A DNA stretch of 8,097 bases from an uncultured Verrucomicrobia subdivision 3 bacterium. Lineage in GTDB: Bacteria; Verrucomicrobiota; Verrucomicrobiae; Limisphaerales; CAMLLE01. The number at the start of each line of letters is the position of its first letter. Positions within the stretch are counted from its first letter, which is position 1. The DNA lies in assembly GCA_946480555.1 (NCBI GenBank), contig CAMLLE010000113.1, positions 1 through 8,097 on the forward strand. Direction: 5' to 3'. The notes under the pieces are model-generated. The model saw only the letters and a program-made list of their open reading frames with translations. It ran no database searches and was not told the origin of the DNA. Shown one piece after another: positions 1-6,255 of this stretch. The position numbers were made by a program, and so were the translations under genes.

Positions 1-1400
1 CCGCCGAGCGTGGTTCCCTTCCAGGTCCACATCCCGGCGAAGTATGCCAGCGCGACGAGAATGGCGATGGGACCCAGCAACGCGAATGGAATCGCCAGCA
101 AGGCCAGATCGAGAAAGGCCGCACCCATGCGTTCCCAGAATCCAGCGTGCGGATAGGCAGACGCCATCGGCGCAGCGGGCGCCGAACTCGCGGGGCTTCC
201 TGCCGGAGCGGGATTCACCGGAGGCACTGCTGCTTGGCTCAGGCTGCCGGGGCCGCCGTAGCCCGTCGGCGGCGTGGCAGCTGGCGGCCGCGGTTTCTCG
301 CGCGACATGTAGTTGAACATCGCGGTCACCACCGCACCGAGAGCCCAGGTTCCAAAAATCGCAAAGCTCAGGAAGCCGATCACCGGCACCAGGTAAAGCG
401 CAACGATGATGATCGCGCCCAAGGTAAGCGCGAAGATGTTCGCCGCCATTCCAGTCACTCCGAACGCGCGCGTGAGAGCGTTGCCGAGATACTGGAGCAT
501 CGCCGCTTTTCCAATGATCGCCGCGCACATCACGGCAGCGAACAGGAACGGCACGGCCAGAAGTCCGATCCCCGTTGCCGCCAGCACCACTGCAAGCACA
601 GGCAGGAGAATCTTTGTCATCAATCCCACAAAGAAAGTGGTCGCGGGCCGCATGCGCAGCTCGTTCAAGCAAACCTCCACCGGCCGCGGAAACGCAACCG
701 ACACCAGCAGATAAATCATCAGGCAAACGCCTGTCACGATCCATGGCCAGGTGACCTTCAGCGAGAGCGGACGCAACTTGAACAGGCATTCGCGAATCCA
801 GACCGGCAGTTCCTGAAAGTTCGTCAGACCCGGAATGCCAAACGCGATTTCCTGAACGGTGCCCTTCACCTCGGCGCCTTCTTCAAGCGTCACCGTGCCG
901 CCAATCGCCACGGCATCGCCGCGCACCACCGCATTTGAACCGAGCGTTACGTTGCCAAGAATCGCCACCACCGCATCGCGCACTCCGCCTTCGGCGCGGG
1001 CGTTCCCAAGGATCGCGACCACAGCGTCGCCGACGTCGCCCCGGGCCTCGGCATTGCCGAGAACGGCTACAACGGCGTCCCCGACCTTGTCCGAGGCGGA
1101 GGCATTTCCAAGCACCGCCACGACGGCATCCCGCACGGGGCCATCGGCGCGGGCGTTGCCGCCGATCGCGACCACCTCGTGGGCATCGCGGCCCGCGGCC
1201 AGATGGGCGTCGCGCCCAAAAGCAACCACGCCCTGCTCCGAATACCGCGGCGCTGAGGCTTGAGCTTCGACGGCGGTGTTGGTCGAATCCACCATCGGAG
1301 GGTTGACGTTGGTGATTTCCAGGGTTTCGGATTCCTGGGCGGGACTTCCGCTCAGTCCGAAAGCCAGGGCCGCGAGGCAGAACAGTGGATGCAGTTTCAT
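1..1400 (-). CDS. Bactofilin-like repeat / multi-pass membrane protein with RDD domain (partial, C-terminus outside window)
   Basis: Translated from the ATG at 1400 to the left edge: 466 codons with no stop. Residues 1-21 form a signal peptide (MKLHPLFCLAALAFGLSGSP). Residues about 55-185 are Gly/Val-rich repeats of the bactofilin/polymer-forming type, including four tandem 17-residue units like VGDAVVAILGNARAEGG at 89-156; such repeats are expected to fold as a beta-helix. Hydrophobic segments follow at about 217-236, 256-296 and 319-361. A Pro/Ala linker spans about 369-415. Then comes the start of an RDD domain, GFWERMGAAFLDLALL (420-435) with WTWKGTTLG (458-466), a compact arrangement I associate with RDD proteins. 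The repeats probably face the periplasm and the RDD domain sits in the membrane; this topology is inferred. The gene starts 13 nt after the stop of the upstream membrane-protein gene, so it is probably the third gene of the sigma-factor operon. No Shine-Dalgarno is obvious. Substrate and exact role are unknown. Confidence 0.85.
   Translation of the reverse strand, partial: MKLHPLFCLAALAFGLSGSPAQESETLEITNVNPPMVDSTNTAVEAQASAPRYSEQGVVAFGRDAHLAAGRDAHEVVAIGGNARADGPVRDAVVAVLGNASASDKVGDAVVAVLGNAEARGDVGDAVVAILGNARAEGGVRDAVVAILGNVTLGSNAVVRGDAVAIGGTVTLEEGAEVKGTVQEIAFGIPGLTNFQELPVWIRECLFKLRPLSLKVTWPWIVTGVCLMIYLLVSVAFPRPVEVCLNELRMRPATTFFVGLMTKILLPVLAVVLAATGIGLLAVPFLFAAVMCAAIIGKAAMLQYLGNALTRAFGVTGMAANIFALTLGAIIIVALYLVPVIGFLSFAIFGTWALGAVVTAMFNYMSREKPRPPAATPPTGYGGPGSLSQAAVPPVNPAPAGSPASSAPAAPMASAYPHAGFWERMGAAFLDLALLAIPFALLGPIAILVALAYFAGMWTWKGTTLG
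933..1136 (-). repeat. Four in-frame 51-bp coding repeats (17-residue beta-helix units)
   Basis: Residues 89-105, 106-122, 123-139 and 140-156 of the partial protein follow V(R/G)DAVVA(V/I)LGN plus six variable residues. A weaker unit precedes them at 72-88 (VVAIGGNARADGP), and a related stretch follows (GDAVAIGGTVTL). The DNA of the units differs mostly at third codon positions while the protein pattern is kept. This suggests old, selected repeats rather than a recent expansion. Confidence 0.85.
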
Positions 1401-1413
1401 AAAGAATCTGGGG

Positions 1414-1875
1414 TTAATGACGAATCCGGGCCAAACGGAAAACCGCCGTTCCAGCGCCGATGCAGACGACGTAGCTGAAGAAGACGATGGGAAAGAGGCC
1501 GGCCAGAGCGAGCGGACCAACATGCTTGAGAGTCAGGAGCGCAAGATCCTTCAGCACACCCGCAACGCTCCACAAGGCGCCGAACGTCCTGAAGGAACCG
1601 GTAAGGCTGCCTGAGGTCGTCACCGTAAAACCGTTCGCGAGGAACTGCCACAGACCAAAACCAAGCGCGCCGGCAAGCACGAGAAACACTGCCAATGTTG
1701 CCGCTTGCGCGGCGCGCGGCCACCGGGCCCAGGATTGGCGATACCACGGCAGCGGCGCGCGGGAACGAATCTGCGCCAGTACTGCGGGCATCAAGGTGGA
1801 AGGAGCCTCCAATTCGGGCAGCGACTTCAGCGCGCCGTCCAACTGACGCTCCCAGTTGTTTGAGCCTTGGTTCAT
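1414..1875 (-). CDS. Small membrane protein in anti-sigma position
   Basis: A 153-residue protein I cannot assign to a named family by sequence. The soluble N-terminus (1-52) is short and contains LPELEAPSTLMPAVLAQIRSR, which resembles the tail of anti-sigma N-domains. One clear membrane segment lies at about 55-80. A second weaker hydrophobic stretch is at about 98-116 and a third at about 120-146. The zinc-binding HxxxCxxC motif of ZAS anti-sigma factors is absent; the only cysteine is in the last membrane segment. Its ATG shares a base with the stop of the ECF sigma gene (TGATG), so the two are probably translationally coupled. By position it may hold the sigma factor at the inner membrane, but this is inference from gene order. 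It could equally be a membrane partner of the downstream beta-helix/RDD protein. Confidence 0.75.
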   Translation of the reverse strand: MNQGSNNWERQLDGALKSLPELEAPSTLMPAVLAQIRSRAPLPWYRQSWARWPRAAQAATLAVFLVLAGALGFGLWQFLANGFTVTTSGSLTGSFRTFGALWSVAGVLKDLALLTLKHVGPLALAGLFPIVFFSYVVCIGAGTAVFRLARIRH

Positions 1876-2426
1876 CAGATCAATTCCCGCGCGGTGTCGC
1901 GCCTGGTTTCCAGTTGTCGCCGCAAGGAAGCGCGCGCGCGATGGATGTCGGTTTTCACTTTTCCGAGCGAGACGCCGAGTTTGGCGGCGATTTCCTCGTA
2001 AGTCAGTCCGTCGAGATGAAAGAGCACGAGCGGCACACGTTGCGAGGCAGGCAGCTTCTGCAGCGCCGGCTCCAGAATTGAAGTCCGGTCCTGCTCCAGC
2101 AAGCGTGTGTCGAATTCATCCTCCGCAGGCAGGTTCAATTCCGGTTCATCCTCCGCGCCATCGCCCTTGAATAACTCCGAAAAGAAACTCCAGCGCGACC
2201 GGTAGCGCGCCAGATGATTCAAGCTCAGGTTGGTCGCCACGGTTTTGAGCCAGCCGCCGGCGGACGGATTGTTCCTCAGTTCGGGAAACCGGGCGTAAGC
2301 CTTGAGGAAAGTTTCCTGTGCGATGTCCTCAGCCTCGGCGGCGTTCGCCACGAGGCGCATGGCAGTGCTGAATACCATGTTCTGGTAGTTTTGCATGAAG
2401 ACCTCAAATGCCTGGATGTCGTCCAT
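1875..2426 (-). CDS. ECF-type RNA polymerase sigma factor (sigma-70 family)
   Basis: 183 residues, the usual ECF size. Region 2 spans about 5-78, with MVFSTAMRLVANAAEAEDIAQ followed by ETFLKAYARF, the classic -10-binding and core-binding block. An acidic linker (89-112) joins it to region 4 at about 116-172. That region contains LPASQRVPLVLFHLDGLTYE and EIAAKLGVSLGKVKTDIHRA, the helix-turn-helix that reads the -35 element. I chose the ATG at 2426 (MDDIQAF). A 13-codon extension from a TTG at 2465 is open but adds nothing conserved. Neither start has a clear Shine-Dalgarno. ECF factors redirect RNA polymerase to stress or envelope regulons and usually activate their own promoter. The gene overlaps the next one by one base, which supports a sigma/anti-sigma pair. 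The signal and regulon cannot be read from the sequence. Confidence 0.93.
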   Translation of the reverse strand: MDDIQAFEVFMQNYQNMVFSTAMRLVANAAEAEDIAQETFLKAYARFPELRNNPSAGGWLKTVATNLSLNHLARYRSRWSFFSELFKGDGAEDEPELNLPAEDEFDTRLLEQDRTSILEPALQKLPASQRVPLVLFHLDGLTYEEIAAKLGVSLGKVKTDIHRARASLRRQLETRRDTARELI

Positions 2427-2778
2427 GATCAGCCATCGAGCGCCGCGCGCTGATCCTAGGCACAAAAATGAACTGACGCCAAAACTGTTGCATAAGCAGC
2501 TGGAGTTGGGTTGCGCATGGGAACTCTCTTATCGCGGCATGACGCCGTTCGCTGAAACCTCGCTTCGAAGGTTCGCCCGTTGGGAAATCGGGCGATCAAG
2601 AACGACCGTCATCCGTTCATCGCCGCCTGCCGGGTGAACGATCCATTCGACCGGGCACGCTGGCAACGGTTGAAACCGCTTGTAGGCGGCGTTGGTTCGA
2701 AACCTCGGCAAAGCTCTCATGAGAAAAGAACCCGGCAGCGCGTGCGAATGTTTCAAAAATTTTCGGCCGAGTGAACTT

Positions 2779-2896
2779 GGGAACATTCAACAAATGAACA
2801 TTCAACGTTCAACATTCAGGGTTGGATTCCGGCGCGTTCGCGGTGCGGAATTGGCTTTGGAAGTTCGGGGTTGAATGTTGAATGTTGAATGTTCCC
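2779..2896. repeat. Inverted-repeat element built from TTGAATGTT / AACATTCAA units
   Basis: The outer ends are perfect inverted repeats of 14 nt (GGGAACATTCAACA at 2779-2792, its complement at 2883-2896). Inside, 2796-2819 pairs with 2871-2894 over 24 positions with two mismatches, leaving a loop of about 51 nt. The right arm is three tandem copies of a 9-nt unit (TTGAATGTT). A diverged copy lies at 7742-7815. I recall such units as common intergenic repeats in Verrucomicrobiota, often mis-annotated as small proteins containing NIQRSTFNVQ-like strings. Confidence 0.85.
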
Positions 2897-2927
2897 ATTC
2901 TTCCCGTTTTTACTCACGGCCACTGCC

Positions 2928-2955
2928 TTGACACTCAATCTTTCGCTGGTATTCT
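2928..2955 (+). promoter_or_regulatory. Probable sigma-70-type promoter of the rpmH operon
   Basis: TTGACA at 2928-2933 matches the -35 consensus fully. TATTCT at 2950-2955 matches four of six bases of the -10 consensus, with a 16-bp spacer. It lies 80 bp upstream of the rpmH start and 32 bp after the end of the inverted-repeat element. This implies a 5' leader of about 70 nt. Confidence 0.65.
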
Positions 2956-3034
2956 CCCGCGTTCCGGTTCCCGGGCTGCTCCCGAGCGCAGTGCGCCGCC
3001 AGTGTTTTTGCGGGCAGCAATTGGATTTTGAATT

Positions 3035-3172
3035 ATGAAGAGACAGTATCAACCGTCGAAGATTCGCCGCAAACGGCAGCATGGTTTTCTTTCGCGCAAC
3101 AGCACCAAGAGCGGCCGCGCCACTCTGGCCAATCGCCGCCGCGTGGGCCGCAAACGCCTGACGCCGGTCTGA
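3035..3172 (+). CDS. rpmH: 50S ribosomal protein L34
   Basis: A 45-residue, strongly basic protein, [20 protein letters not shown] at the start and [12 protein letters not shown] at the end. The [16 protein letters not shown] block, the [15 protein letters not shown] block and the length are diagnostic of bacterial L34, a structural protein of the large ribosomal subunit. It is the first gene of the conserved rpmH-rnpA-yidD-yidC cluster and lies just downstream of a good promoter. The upstream sequence has only a weak purine stretch (TTGGA) about 14 nt before the ATG. The rnpA start follows its stop after 9 nt. Confidence 0.97.
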   Translation: MKRQYQPSKIRRKRQHGFLSRNSTKSGRATLANRRRVGRKRLTPV

Positions 3173-3181
3173 TTCACGGCC

Positions 3182-3565
3182 ATGGCCGAAGCTTCCCAGC
3201 CACTGAAGTTCAGCCGCGACATGCGGATCAAGCAAGGCCGGGACTTCACTCGCATCCGGCAAAATGGGCAGCGACTCGTTCACGGCTGCCTGATTTTGAA
3301 CTGGTTGAAACTTCCTCCCGGTTCACCCGTCCGGCTGGGCGTGGTCACCAGCGGCAAGATCGGCGGCGCCGTGATTCGCAATCGCGCCCGCCGGCTCATT
3401 CGGGAAGCGTTCCGCGTTCATCAGCATGAACTCGCCGCGCCGGCTGATCTGGTATTGATCGCGCGCCCCTCGATTGTCGGCAAGCCGATGGCGGCGGTGG
3501 AAAAGGACTTTTTGACAACGCTGCGCAAAGCCGGATTGTTGACGCAAGTCAACGAGGCAAATTGA
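3182..3565 (+). CDS. rnpA: Ribonuclease P protein component
   Basis: 127 residues, typical for the family. It is the protein subunit that binds the RNase P RNA and helps it remove 5' leaders from pre-tRNAs. The N-terminal LKFSRDMRIKQGRDFTRI (8-25) fits the family's opening strand and helix. RLGVVTSGKIGGAVIRNRAR (51-70) followed by RLIREAFR carries the signature RNR motif (66-68) with its basic helix. The ATG at 3182 keeps the full N-terminal block, so later starts are less likely. It sits 9 nt after rpmH and 3 nt before yidD, the usual arrangement. The RNase P RNA gene is not in this window. Confidence 0.97.
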   Translation: MAEASQPLKFSRDMRIKQGRDFTRIRQNGQRLVHGCLILNWLKLPPGSPVRLGVVTSGKIGGAVIRNRARRLIREAFRVHQHELAAPADLVLIARPSIVGKPMAAVEKDFLTTLRKAGLLTQVNEAN

Positions 3566-3568
3566 ACC

Positions 3569-3877
3569 GTGAATCCGGCTCAACACATTCTGGTTCTGCT
3601 CGTGCGGCTTTATCGCTGCACGCTGTCGCCGGCCAAGACCTTTCTCTTCGGCCCGCTCGGCCATTGCCGGTTTGAACCCACCTGTTCGCAATACGCGCTC
3701 GAAGCCGTGCGCGCGCATGGCGCGCTTTCCGGCAGCTGGCTCGCCGCGAAACGCATCTGCCGCTGTCATCCGCATGGCGGCTGCGGCTTCGATCCCGTGC
3801 CACCGCGCTACGTTTCCGCGCCGGTGAACGCTCCCGTCACGAGCGCTTCTTCCTGGGCCTCCACGCCCGCCAAATAA
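3569..3877 (+). CDS. yidD: Membrane protein insertion efficiency factor YidD
   Basis: 102 residues starting with GTG at 3569, preceded by GAGG at 3554-3557, one of the few Shine-Dalgarno-like signals in the window. Family blocks are all present: [19 protein letters not shown] (11-29), [19 protein letters not shown] (33-51) and [14 protein letters not shown] (65-78). YidD is a small amphipathic protein at the inner membrane that assists YidC-dependent insertion. It is usually encoded between rnpA and yidC, as here. About 20 residues after the PVP block form a low-complexity Ser/Ala/Pro tail that extends past the usual 70-85 residue core. The yidC ATG follows the stop after 5 nt. Confidence 0.96.
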   Translation: MNPAQHILVLLVRLYRCTLSPAKTFLFGPLGHCRFEPTCSQYALEAVRAHGALSGSWLAAKRICRCHPHGGCGFDPVPPRYVSAPVNAPVTSASSWASTPAK

Positions 3878-3882
3878 TTTCC

Positions 3883-5688
3883 ATGGACCGCAAAACCATT
3901 CTCATCATTGTCGCCTGCATTGGGCTCCTGTTTGGGTTCAATGCCCTGATCAATAAATTCTTTCCGCCGATCCAAGTGCCGGTGACGGCCACCAACACGG
4001 TGTCGCAAGTTTCTGGCATCATCACGAACGCAGTGCTCACGGCTTCTGACACGAACGTCAGCGCGTCCGCTTCGACCATCGCCCAAGTGATCGAAACGAA
4101 CGTTCCGGAGCAGACGCTCGTCGTTTCCAACGCACAGGCGCGATACACCTTCACTTCGCATGGCGGCGGTTTGAAACGCATTGAGCTGACCGGCGCCAGC
4201 ACTCCGCGCGAAAAGAAGAGCGGACACGCCCCGGTACTGAACGAGCTCGATTCTCTCAAGCCTGTGGCAGCGTTCGAAGGCGGTGTGGACGGGAACGGCA
4301 TTTATCAGTTACAGCAGACAACCGCCGGCGTGCGTGCGGAAAAACAACTGCCGAACGGGCTGGCCGTGATCAAGGACTTCACCGTCGGTTCCAATTACGT
4401 GGTTTCGGTTAACACACGTTTGGAAAATCGCTCCGCGGAAGTGATCGCGCTGCCCGAGCAACGCTGGGTGATCGGCACTTCAACACCGTTGACGGTCGAT
4501 GACGACGGATTAACGCAGGGCGTGTTCTGGTCGGACGGCACCGATGCACAGGACATCAACTCCGGGTGGTTTGCGAATCGCACGCTGGGTTGCTTCCCTG
4601 GAACGCCGCGTCCGGAATATCGCGAAGGCCAGAGCAACGTGGTCTGGGCTGCGGTTCACAATCAGTTCTTCACGGTGGTTGCAATGCCGCGCGAACCGGC
4701 GAACCAGGTTTACGCCCGGTCGCTCGTCCTGCCACCGCCCGCGCCGGAACTGCTCCGGACCAATTCGCGCGCCGTGAAGGAGCCCAAGGCTTACGAGGGC
4801 GCGCTGGTTTACTCCGCTTCTGCCCTGGCGCCAAATCAGGCCATCGAACGCCAGGTGAATCTCTACGCCGGCCCCAAGGAATACAAAACGCTCAGCACCA
4901 TTGCTGGAAAGAAGCACGAGGACATGGTGAATACCGTGATGGGCTTCGGCGGCATGTTTGGCGGCTTCTTCGGTTTCTTTTCCAAGATGCTCCTGCTTGG
5001 CATGAACGGGCTGCATGACTTGCTCAGCCTGCCTTACGGTTGGTGCATCATCGCCATCACGGTGATCATCAAGATGCTGTTCTGGCCGCTCACCGCCGCC
5101 AGCACGCGTTCGATGAAGCGCATGGGCGCGTTGCAGCCGCAGATGAAGGCGATCGCCGACAAATACAAGGACGATCCGGTCAAGCGCAACCAGAAGACCA
5201 TGGAGTTCATGCGCGAGAACAAGGTGAACCCGCTGGGTGGCTGTCTGCCCATGCTGCTCCAGATGCCGGTGTTCATCGGATTCTTCTACATGATTCGCAG
5301 CGCCATCGAGCTGCGCGGCGCCACTTTCCTTTGGGTGCCGGATCTCTCGCGGCCGGATACGCTCTTCTACATTCCTGGAATCAACTTTCCGTTCAACCTG
5401 CTGCCGTTGCTCATGGGCGGAACGATGCTCTGGCAGGCGCATCTCACCCCGCCGTCGCCCGGCATGGATCCGATGCAGCAGAAGATCATGAAGTACATGC
5501 CGCTCATCTTCATGATTTTCCTCTACAACTATTCGTCCGGACTGGCGCTGTATTGGACCGTGAACAACCTGCTCACGATTCTGCAAACGAAGCTGACCAA
5601 GACCGCTCCAGCCCCGGCGATCGCCACGCCTGTCAAATCCGCTGGCAAGGCTCCCGCCTTGACGCCACCGTCGAAAAAGAAGAAATAG
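3883..5688 (+). CDS. yidC: Membrane protein insertase YidC (Oxa1/Alb3 family)
   Basis: 601 residues, the Gram-negative form. An N-terminal membrane anchor (5-24) is followed by a Thr/Ser/Val-rich linker and a periplasmic beta-sandwich domain (about 75-335, e.g. YTFTSHGGGLKRIELTG). The C-terminal Oxa1-like core (about 355-575) has five membrane segments. Conserved blocks are MKRMGALQPQMKAIADKYKD (411-430, cytoplasmic loop), NPLGGCLPMLLQMPVFIGFF (449-468), DPMQQKIMKYMPLIF (529-543) and SSGLALYWTVNNLLTILQ (551-568). The positively charged residue of the hydrophilic groove, Arg366 in E. coli, aligns with Lys397 here, a conservative change. The C-terminus is a short Pro/Lys tail (PSKKKK), which may help ribosome contact. 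YidC inserts proteins alone or with SecYEG. No clear Shine-Dalgarno precedes the ATG, only 5 nt after yidD, so coupling is likely. Confidence 0.97.
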   Translation: MDRKTILIIVACIGLLFGFNALINKFFPPIQVPVTATNTVSQVSGIITNAVLTASDTNVSASASTIAQVIETNVPEQTLVVSNAQARYTFTSHGGGLKRIELTGASTPREKKSGHAPVLNELDSLKPVAAFEGGVDGNGIYQLQQTTAGVRAEKQLPNGLAVIKDFTVGSNYVVSVNTRLENRSAEVIALPEQRWVIGTSTPLTVDDDGLTQGVFWSDGTDAQDINSGWFANRTLGCFPGTPRPEYREGQSNVVWAAVHNQFFTVVAMPREPANQVYARSLVLPPPAPELLRTNSRAVKEPKAYEGALVYSASALAPNQAIERQVNLYAGPKEYKTLSTIAGKKHEDMVNTVMGFGGMFGGFFGFFSKMLLLGMNGLHDLLSLPYGWCIIAITVIIKMLFWPLTAASTRSMKRMGALQPQMKAIADKYKDDPVKRNQKTMEFMRENKVNPLGGCLPMLLQMPVFIGFFYMIRSAIELRGATFLWVPDLSRPDTLFYIPGINFPFNLLPLLMGGTMLWQAHLTPPSPGMDPMQQKIMKYMPLIFMIFLYNYSSGLALYWTVNNLLTILQTKLTKTAPAPAIATPVKSAGKAPALTPPSKKKK

Positions 5689-5714
5689 ACGCCAGTTCCG
5701 ATCAACGTTACGCC

Positions 5715-6164
5715 ATGCCCGCCCAACCCAAAGCTACGCTGGAGAAGATGCTGCAACTGCTCGGCTTCGATGCCGCAGTGGAAGAACACACGCTCGAAGA
5801 CGGGATTCTGCTCGATGTCAAAACCGAGGAAACCGGCCGCCTGATTGGCCGCCAGGGACAAACACTTTCCGATCTTCAATACCTGACAAACCGCTTGCTG
5901 TTCCAACAGGATCCGGCTGCTCCAAAAGTCATGGTGGATGTCGGTGGCTATCGCGCCCAGGCCCGCGACGCTTTGGTTAAGAAAGCCAAGGAAGCCGCGG
6001 AGAAAGTCCGCCGCTGGGGCGACGTGGTGGAACTGGAACCGCTCAGCGCGTTCGATCGCCGCATCATTCATCAGGCGTTGCGTGACGATCCCGGCGTGGA
6101 AACGCACAGCGTGGAAGTCGAAGGCACGGACAAGAAAGCCATTCTGCTTCGCCCGAAGCATTGA
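5715..6164 (+). CDS. khpB: KH-R3H single-stranded nucleic-acid-binding protein (Jag/KhpB/SpoIIIJ-associated family)
   Basis: 149 residues from the ATG at 5715, 26 nt after yidC. The open frame extends far upstream inside yidC, but only this portion is conserved. A KH domain spans about 8-78 with GRLIGRQGQTLSDLQYLTNR (41-60) holding the GxxG loop (GRQG). An R3H domain follows (about 80-147) with LSAFDRRIIHQAL, where Arg115 and His119 make the R-xxx-H motif. The N-terminal Jag domain of the Firmicutes protein is absent, so this is the short form. Jag/KhpB proteins bind RNA and are linked to cell-envelope and division control in Firmicutes; the role outside that group is poorly known. Its place directly after yidC is the classic context. 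Probably the last gene of the operon, since a hairpin follows at once. Confidence 0.93.
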   Translation: MPAQPKATLEKMLQLLGFDAAVEEHTLEDGILLDVKTEETGRLIGRQGQTLSDLQYLTNRLLFQQDPAAPKVMVDVGGYRAQARDALVKKAKEAAEKVRRWGDVVELEPLSAFDRRIIHQALRDDPGVETHSVEVEGTDKKAILLRPKH

Positions 6165-6167
6165 GGC

Positions 6168-6236
6168 AGGGCGCGCCTCTCCGAGCGCGGGCTGTTGAAT
6201 CTACCGGGGCTCGGCGCGCGCGGAGCGACGCGCCCT
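6168..6236. terminator. Imperfect GC-rich hairpin between convergent genes; possible bidirectional terminator or repeat element
   Basis: 6168-6189 and 6215-6236 are inverted repeats of 22 nt with 19 matches (AGGGCGCG outermost on the left arm), with a 25-nt loop. It begins 4 nt after the khpB stop and ends 20 nt before the stop of the opposing gene. It has no adjoining T-run, so it is not a standard intrinsic terminator. The arms resemble the GTAGGGCGCG-type palindromes seen between genes in this kind of genome. Confidence 0.55.
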
Positions 6237-6255
6237 ACCCTTCTGAACTTCTCTC

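Larger units (their letters stand above)
2427..3034. other. Divergent intergenic region without a supported gene
   Basis: About 600 bp separate the sigma gene (leftward) from rpmH (rightward). It holds a 7-bp perfect hairpin (2573-2579 with 2589-2595), the inverted-repeat element at 2779-2896 and the rpmH promoter at 2928-2955. Short open frames exist on both strands across 2529-2874, but none shows a recognisable domain, and several are partly translated repeat DNA. I saw no DnaA box (TTATCCACA-like), although rpmH often lies near the origin in bacteria. The stretch 2466-2770 is otherwise unexplained; it should contain the sigma operon promoter, which I could not place. Confidence 0.6.

Noticed and set aside
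147..938. Long plus-strand open frame of 263 codons rich in Arg and His
   Set aside because: It lies antisense to the signal-peptide/RDD gene, has a composition typical of GC-rich shadow frames and shows no domain.
859..1263. Plus-strand open frame of 134 codons with repeated IATTAS-like units
   Set aside because: It is the antisense reading of the 51-bp repeats in the minus-strand bactofilin-like gene; its periodicity comes from that gene.
2466..2560. Possible autoregulated ECF promoter (AAC -35 with CGTC -10) upstream of the sigma gene
   Set aside because: AAC and CGTC motifs are present on the minus strand but not at a convincing 15-17 bp spacing.
2660..2730. Possible tRNA suggested by GGTTCGAAACC (T-loop-like)
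   Set aside because: The T-stem does not pair beyond two bases and no acceptor or anticodon stem can be drawn around it.
2529..2786. Minus-strand open frame of 85 codons between the sigma gene and rpmH
   Set aside because: No recognisable family, and it competes with other equally poor frames on both strands.
2427..3034. Possible replication origin next to rpmH
   Set aside because: No DnaA boxes, no AT-rich unwinding region and no dnaA or dnaN in the window.
2816..3283. Minus-strand open frame of 155 codons with GNIQHSTFNPE
   Set aside because: It covers rpmH and the repeat element; the NIQHSTFN string is translated repeat DNA, a known type of false protein.
4510..5586. Minus-strand open frame of 358 codons inside yidC
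   Set aside because: Antisense shadow rich in His, Arg and Glu; yidC on the plus strand is unmistakable.
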